Source: Enoplolaimus lenunculus
Lineage: Eukaryota > Nematoda > Enoplea > Enoplida > Thoracostomopsidae
Length of the DNA stretch: 64,000 nucleotides
Assembly: GCA_030248215.1 (NCBI GenBank)
Contig: JASANG010003352.1
Span: 185,206-249,205 of the forward strand
Direction of reading: 5' to 3'
This document shows, one piece after another, positions 58,064-64,000 of this stretch. The position numbers and the translations under genes are program-made. The stretch's first letter is position 1. Every line of letters begins with the position of its first letter. The notes under the pieces are model-generated. The model was not told the DNA's origin. It ran no database searches and was given only the letters and a program-made list of their open reading frames with translations.

Positions 58064-58290
58064 ACACTTGAGTCAAACACAGAGAATTTTTCAACGAAAT
58101 ACTGAAACCAGATCGCGAGCGAAATGCCAAACGCAATTTTAGTACTAAGTCTTAACGCAAAATTTGGTCTTGATCGCTGTTGGAATGGCTGATTTTTCAG
58201 CAATGTCCAAATTAGAAAATTAAGCAAAGACTATACGAACACTTTAGGTGAAAGATATTTAGTAATATTTTTCGTCTAAAGTGATGCTAG

Positions 58291-58598
58291 CGGGGTGCAA
58301 TCGGAGGTGAAAAATATCGAAGCCGGAACCTGAGTTGAGACGAAATTAGGTTTGCTGGTTAACTAGTTAATTTTAGCCGATATCTGCAATATGCTGCTTA
58401 TTTTGTTTGATTTTACGCTAATTTTCTGTGAATTTTCGGAAATTCTTTCAAAAACGAAACGCGTTCAAGCAGATAAATTTTACAAAATTTTATGCAAAAT
58501 TTTACTACCGAAATTGTCGGAACTTCAGGCAAAAATTGTACCAGAGCCGGAGACCGATTTTATACCGGAGCCGGAGGCACACCTCCGGTTGTACTCTG
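58291..58598. mobile_element. CAGGGTGCAA-type hAT-like MITE with perfect 8-bp TSD
   Basis: Flanked by GATGCTAG on both sides (58283-58290, 58599-58606). Starts CGGGGTGCAATCGGAGG and ends CCTCCGGTTGTACTCTG. The interior has CCGGAGCCGGAG. Confidence 0.9.
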
Positions 58599-58639
58599 GA
58601 TGCTAGCAAGATCAAAATCGAACGATGCTGGCAACATTA

Positions 58640-58745
58640 GGGTGTCGCTATACTTGTCGCGTGGCGACGCAAGTCAAAATTTTTTAAGAATTACACACGC
58701 GATACGCGACAATTCACGTCCGTTGCTGTACAGCGCCGGATAGGA
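58640..58745. mobile_element. AGGGTGTCGCTATAC MITE copy
   Basis: AGGGTGTCGCTATACTTGTCG and a decayed CTGTACAGCGCCGG right end. Confidence 0.5.
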
Positions 58746-58805
58746 TATATATCCAAAAAGTATACTTCGACCATAAGCGAGTACCGGCATCTTGATGATT
58801 GAATC

Positions 58806-58964
58806 GGCCCCCCATGTTACTTTGAGGGACGTCCAGATTTCTGGTATAGGTCTATAAAAGAGTAGGTTTAGATTCTAGATGACACTTTTTTTGCTCAGGC
58901 TTAATAGGCTTAGGCTTAGGAATACCCTTAATCTACTGTTACGCCCCTTGAAGTAACGTTGGCG
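58806..58964 (+). mobile_element. TTAGGC-core TIR element (B), minimal array
   Basis: CCCATGTTACTTTGAGGGACG, GGTCTATAAAAGAGTAGG, three TTAGGC-like units and CCTTGAAGTAACGTTGGC. Confidence 0.78.
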
Positions 58965-59068
58965 AATAAGTTGTGTATGTATTTACCAAAAACAATCAAC
59001 CAATTTTTAAAAGTAAACCTTTATGGAGTATAGAATCGTCAAATTGTAGGTGATATATAAAAACTGTG

Positions 59069-59690
59069 CAGGGTGTATATAAACGGATAGTGAATAACGG
59101 AAATGGATAATGATCAAAATAACGGAAACGAAAAACGGATATTAAAGTATAAAAGTTCCAAAGTTTTTTAATTTTTCTGGTACAATTGAGGCATGCAAAT
59201 CTTCACCGAGTTTTCTAAAATTTTAAACAGAAAAATGGTGGATACATCGAAATTTCGAAGATGTGAATGAATTTTGTAATTTTTATTTCGTTTCAAACAA
59301 TCGCAGCATATCTCTGATGAAAAATTGATATATACCGCTAACTAAATTTGCGCGTAAAAATAACAGAATTTCTACTATTTCTATAACGGAAACAGACATC
59401 AATTTTTACTGGAAACGGATATCCAGATACACCCGTCCCCTGTGTAATCAGATATTCCGTTTCGAGCATGAAATACAAACCACAAATTCGTTCCAAAATC
59501 TAAACATTTCAGTGTATCGGCTACTTGTTACAAAATTTTACAACGTCCGGTTAACATTTGCATGCCTCAATTGCATTTAGCATAAAGATAAAACACTTTT
59601 GAAACCTATATTTCAATATCCGTTTTTCGTTTCCGTTATTTTGATAACTACCCGTTTTCGCCACTTTTACTATCCGTTTACACCCTGCTT
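59069..59690. mobile_element. CAGGGTGTA-TIR element, composite
   Basis: CAGGGTGTATATAAACGGATAG pairs with ACTATCCGTTTACACCCTG. ATAACGGAAACGAAAAACGG and its complement extend the arms. The centre carries a second ACGGAAACAGACATC unit. Confidence 0.68.
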
Positions 59691-60295
59691 TATGACGCTC
59701 TGCGACTAAACAAATGTTGTCATTTATTTTCAACTTTTAAGCTACAATAATGTCACACAGAATAGTTTACAAAACATCGCATACACAGCGTCAATTTTCA
59801 ATTATTTATTGAAGGCTATTAAAATAAAACGTGTTCAACGATGATTGGTGCAAAACTATACAAGATTACCCATTCTAAATTTGTCACAAATATGACTGCC
59901 TCCGCCAAAAAATAGCCTTTCAAACAGACGATCCGACTCATGTTAAAGGTTATGTCCACTAAACTTAATTATAAAAGCTAAAACGGGAGCCTAAACATAA
60001 GCCTAAGTAAAGCCAACATGCATACACGAGTCATGACAAAGTACCCTAACGCTAAATTTGGCTTCACGTCTAACTGGCCGTAGTTGAAAAATGCTACATT
60101 AATGTTAAAAATCGAGTCAAAAAGTGAGCATCAAAAATTATATAGCTCAGCATTGTTTTATACACCGAATGTACCCAGTTGCATACTCTTTTCTAAACAT
60201 CATCAGTTTGCTTTGTTACTAGCTTGCAACGAAACTTAAACTGTTAAGCCACATCACGATACACTCATACAACATAGCGTCGGTATAGATCTAAT

Positions 60296-60471
60296 GGGCT
60301 CATGTATAGAATAGGGCCGGAACAGTAGTATAAACATATTCCTAAGCCTATTAAGCCTAAGCCTTCGGATGAGCCTATTCCAAAGCCTAAACAAAAAATT
60401 AGTCTAAAGCTTAAACTGACTCTATTATAGCCCCTCCGGAAAACGACCCGGCCCTGTTCTATACATCGGCC
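60296..60471 (-). mobile_element. TTAGGC-core TIR element (A) with perfect 8-bp TSD
   Basis: GATCTAAT lies at 60288-60295 and 60472-60479. Ends are GGGCTCATGTATAGAATAGGG and CCCTGTTCTATACATCGGCC. Confidence 0.9.
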
Positions 60472-60686
60472 GATCTAATGGAATGAATTAATATTAAATT
60501 TGCAAAAATACAATAAACCAAGCAAGTTTATTTGCTACAAGCCTTACCATCTTAAGGACAGGGTACAGTCAAGTCAAGGGCATAATCAGGAGCCTTTAAG
60601 GTACCAATCCCTCCCACTCTGGCATTCTTGTACCGAAGTTTTTAGAAATACTTTCAAATTTGCAACACAAAAAGCCCAGTTCGAAA

Positions 60687-60845
60687 ATAGAGGCATATGT
60701 TACTTTTAGGGCCGTCTCGTTTTCGTGCACGACAGGAATAGAGCAGGACTACATTTTCGCGACTGAAATTTTTTACCCGACAGGTGGTAACCCGCAGGTA
60801 ACGTCCCATTCTGCTAGCGATACGACCCTATAAGTAACATCGTCC
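60687..60845. mobile_element. GTTACTTTTAGGG-TIR element without TTAGGC array
   Basis: GGCATATGTTACTTTTAGGG and CCCTATAAGTAACATCGTCC are inverted. The core is unrelated to the TTAGGC elements although the ends resemble subfamily B. Confidence 0.6.
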
Positions 60846-60901
60846 GAAATTTTTACTACACAACATTGAAAATTTTTGGCTCAGAAAAGTCCTGGGGGCC
60901 C

Positions 60902-61165
60902 CCAGCAAAAAAATTTGCTGAAGGGCATTTTGCTGGGGGGCGGCCAAAAATTCGTCGGGAGGCCTTTCCAGCAAAAAAATTTGCTGAAGGGCATTTTGCT
61001 GGGGGGCGGCCAAAAATTCGTCGGGAGGCCTTTCCAGCAAAAAAATTTGCTGAAGGGCATTTTGCTGGGGGGCGGCCAAAAATTCGTCGGGAGGCCTTTC
61101 CAGCAAAAAAATTTGCTGAAGGGCATTTTGCTGGGGGGCGGCCAAAAATTCGTCGGGAGGCCTTT
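60902..61165 (+). repeat. 66-bp tandem repeat, four near-identical units
   Basis: The unit begins CCAGCAAAAAAATTTGCTG at 60902, 60968, 61034 and 61100. Each contains two G-rich hairpin-prone segments (GCTGGGGGGCGGCC). Open frames in several frames arise because 66 is divisible by three. Confidence 0.95.
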
Positions 61166-61627
61166 CCTCGGGGTGGCAAAATTTTCGCCGGGGGAAAATG
61201 AAAATTTCGAAAAGTGCTGCGGGCCCCCCGCTGTGGAGAAGCCAGCTTATACGAGCTCGTAGAAGTCTCACTGATCTCTCTCAGTAGATTTCAGAGACCA
61301 AAATATACCGATACACAGTTTCAACACAACATCGTGAGAATAGATTTAAACGCGAAATATAGTGCAGTAAAAACCAAACTTTCACACATATCTACGTATA
61401 TACGTTAGTTATAAACAAAATATCCGCACCCACAGCATTTGAATCACCCCCCTCCCACTATCGACAACCCACAATCGGCGCTTGTTTCCAAAATCGGAAC
61501 CCCCCGATGGCCGGTTCCCTTGTAATTCACTATTTTTGATTACATGAAAAACTTAAAACTGTTACGTCTAAACTCTCGCACAGCTCTGTAGCGTTCCGCG
61601 AAAAACATACTTAAAACGGGCGGACGT

Positions 61628-61757
61628 ATCTACCCCGAGGCAAAAAATTTTGCCCTCCCCCAGGAAAGTTTCTCCTTTGCTTTAATCAATACGAACCTTT
61701 CCCTAATGCCGTCCTAAAATTGTTCCCTGCAGCATGTTGCGCTGGCTACACAGCTGA
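61628..61757. mobile_element. hAT-like MITE fragment
   Basis: GCAAAAAATTTTGCCCTCCC, CTCCTTTGCTTTAATC and GCATGTTGCGCTGGCTAC; a decayed GTAGCC-family copy. Confidence 0.45.
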
Positions 61758-62375
61758 AATTTAAAACGACCAATCGAAGCGCAGTATAGCCTAAAATTTC
61801 TCACCAGTACGTGGACGGAAGTTGTGAAGAGCGTAACCAGGTAGAAACTAGGCTTAGCTGACCGCTTACACAAACAGTAAGACAGCGAAAATTACACTGA
61901 AACACAACTCAAACGTCAAATTGATAATTCCTTGTGGCCAAATTTTGATAATTCAAATCTAAACGCAACTTTGAATTCAACGAATGACAAACGGCCACAG
62001 TCGCGAACACCCTGGTCCATCAGCATACCACATCCGTTTCCGTTCACGGCGGCAAATTAGTGCAATTACAAAATAAACACAAACAAAAAATGTTTCACAA
62101 TAAGCCAACGACAATCAATCACAGAAACACACTACTACGCATATATTACATACAAAACAATATATACGATATACCAAAACAAAAAGAAATAAGGTTTAGG
62201 CTAAAATTGAGAACTCGCTCTTAAAGACCTCAGGTGGAACCTAAACTTCCTATTCCTACTTGATCCGCCAGAAAATGCAAACTAGCAACCATATACGATA
62301 TTCTGAACTGCGCAGTAGCCACCAGCGTTATTAATAGGTTTTCTAGGTTTTTCGGCCAACGGTACACTTTTACTG

Positions 62376-62480
62376 CTGTACCAGTAGATTAAGCCTATTC
62401 GTAAGCCTAAGCGTTGAAAAGTGTACACCAAACATAAGCATAAACCTAAACAACAAATATAGCCTAAAATCTAAGCCTGG
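62376..62480 (-). mobile_element. TTAGGC-core element (B) fragment
   Basis: CAGTAGATTAAGCCTATTCG, TAAGCCTAAGCGTTGAAAAG and AAATATAGCCTAAAATCTAA. Confidence 0.55.
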
Positions 62481-62775
62481 ACTGTTGTATTACGAGCATG
62501 GACCAGTATTTCAGGCATATCTGCTGATCTGAAAGTTTTAGCCAGACGCGGATTGATCCATTTCTATAAGATTATTAAAATCTTAGATGCTTCTAAACTC
62601 CGCACCTTCGCCAATTTAGTCTTCGACTCTCAAGCGTAGACTTGACCGAGTTATGTTTACGTTCTGCTGGTACATACGTCCAAATTTGCATATTTGTCTA
62701 TTTTGACAATATAAACATGTCAAAACTCAAAAATGGTTTATATAATCGTATTAAACAATGAAATATTCCAAAATA

Positions 62776-62908
62776 ATGGTCCATGTATAGAACAGGGCCG
62801 GATCGTTTTTCCGGAGGGGCTATAATAGAGTCGGTTTAAGCTTTAGACTAATATTTTTGCTTAAGCTTAGGCTTAGTAATATCCATATACTACTGTTCCG
62901 GCCCTGTT
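62776..62908 (+). mobile_element. TTAGGC-core element (A) abutting an (AAT)n run
   Basis: GGTCCATGTATAGAACAGGG to CTGTTCCGGCCCTGTT, after which an AATAATAAT run (62909-62950) replaces the end. Confidence 0.7.
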
Positions 62909-63275
62909 AATAAAAATAATAATAACAATAATAATAATAATAATAATAATAGTATAATAGCAATGATAATACATTCATCAATTAGCAAAACGAAAATATT
63001 CGAAATTTTGCCAACGTTAAGCACTCCTGGTTCGTTATACAATTGCTGGCATAAAGAACCGCGAACATTTTGCCCAATGCACAAAAACAACAATAAACAC
63101 CAACAAATAGAATCGAAACGATAGCAATGTTAAAGTCTGACTGGCTTCTAGACACAGCCCAAAGGCCAAAACACGACTACGACGTAAATAATAGAACCTA
63201 ATTTAATATTCAAATTTGGTTACAACCGTGATTTTAATGCCAGCGTTGTACGATTTCGAAAACAGCATCGTACAC

Positions 63276-63548
63276 CAGGGTGCAACAGGAATTCCGGTTC
63301 CGGCATTTTTTCACCTTCCGGTTCCTGTTAATTTTTACCGGATTTTAAAAATTTCGGTGTTATAATTTGGCCGTTTTCTTAACCTTGCTAATTTTTAAGA
63401 ATCTCGTTTGAAAGCCACTTGTACTCCGAATATAAACTAAGGTTGTTTCACAAATAATAGAGCAAAAAATACGATTAAAATGAAATTTTTGGTGAAATGC
63501 ATTTTTCACTTTCCGGTTCCGGTAAATTGTAATTCCAGTTGCACCCTG
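63276..63548. mobile_element. CAGGGTGCAA hAT-like MITE with perfect 8-bp TSD
   Basis: TCGTACAC lies at 63268-63275 and 63549-63556. Starts CAGGGTGCAACAGG and ends CCAGTTGCACCCTG. CTTCCGGTTCC and TTCCGGTTCCGG lie inside. Confidence 0.92.
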
Positions 63549-63854
63549 TCGTACACGTATTTCACGCTGACACTTCAAGCGATTTATACCGCGTTCTATA
63601 CCGTGTGAATATGTAGTTTACGAGCGGCTTTATGACATAGCTTTTTATTACGTATAGCAAGCCGTAATCTTAGCCTCGGCACACATCAAAAATTCCGACC
63701 CCGGTGTACCTCTAATATATATACTTTAACCAGCAGTTTAGCACTATATACCTTTACTTTGTAAACCAAAAAAAAACTAATTTTTAAATTTCACCTAAGG
63801 CTCTAACCTACTCATTTGCATCTCACCAATTGATACAAAAAAGTTGAATTTCAG

Positions 63855-64000
63855 AATCACAATTTCGGTTCAACCCTGCACAGCTTCGCAACCATGAAGA
63901 GGGTGCACGAAGGTACCCAGAGAGACGACAGCGAAAATTTTCACACCAGAATTGTTCTAACACAAATGAAAAACGATTGGAACTGGACTACGAAGCTGCC
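63855..64000 (+). CDS. Possible exon of another gene at the right edge
   Basis: After TTGAATTTCAG at 63854 one frame stays open to the window end, reading SQFRFNPAQLRNHEEGARRY and then KRLELDYEAA. An in-frame TGA just upstream fits an exon beginning at the acceptor. A second frame is also open, and no domain is recognised. Confidence 0.3.

Larger units (their letters stand above)
58064..63854. other. Intergenic region right of NEK9
   Basis: No supported gene. Repeats are listed separately. Stretches at 59700-60290, 61270-61620 and 61760-62370 are AT-rich with nothing I can name. Confidence 0.7.

Noticed and set aside
60828-61271. Several overlapping repetitive frames that look like a repeat protein
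   Set aside because: They are frames through the 66-bp tandem repeat, open in several phases on both strands, with no start context or homology.
14700-62910. CRISPR-like array from regularly spaced repeats
   Set aside because: Spacing is irregular, spacers are themselves repetitive, and the DNA is clearly eukaryotic.

Overview
The window is AT-rich animal nuclear DNA: spliced genes with GT-AG introns, a metazoan BTB-zinc-finger gene, a NEK9-type kinase gene, an intron-containing tRNA-Leu gene and dense small inverted-repeat transposons. The phylum cannot be fixed from the sequence. A marine invertebrate is my guess; the nematode-type TTAGGC repeats sit inside transposons, so they do not by themselves indicate a nematode.

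Left part (1-12518, minus strand): one large gene encoding a protein of at least 1796 residues with an N-terminal BTB domain, a BACK-like helical region, a Gln/Ser/Thr-rich linker, nine C2H2 zinc fingers and a long Ser/Thr/Asn-rich tail. Twelve coding exons chain in phase; the 3' end probably lies beyond the left edge.

Middle (12519-16628): a roughly 4 kb head-to-head intergenic region holding tRNA-derived repeats and MITEs. It must contain both promoters.

Plus strand (16629-58063): a NEK9-like gene of 23 coding exons, 3978 nt in total, a multiple of three with every junction in phase. It predicts 1325 residues: Nek kinase domain, RCC1 repeats, a long low-complexity insert, the conserved NEK9 tail segment (WIKRELEDAE) and a C-terminal coiled coil. 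Intron 9 is about 18.3 kb and is almost entirely transposon debris. A tRNA-Leu(CAA) gene lies antisense in intron 17.

Right part (58064-64000): repeat-rich intergenic DNA, ending in a possible first visible exon of another gene at the edge.

The most unusual content is a family of about 35 short TIR elements (160-510 bp, 8-bp target duplications, so hAT-like) whose cores are arrays of TTAGGC, the nematode telomere hexamer. They lie in introns and intergenic DNA on both strands, often within tens of bases of exons. At least eight other MITE families, tRNA-like modules, tandem duplications and microsatellites fill most of the remaining non-coding DNA. I saw no retroviral, LTR, LINE or Polinton coding sequence, no transposase gene and no CRISPR array.
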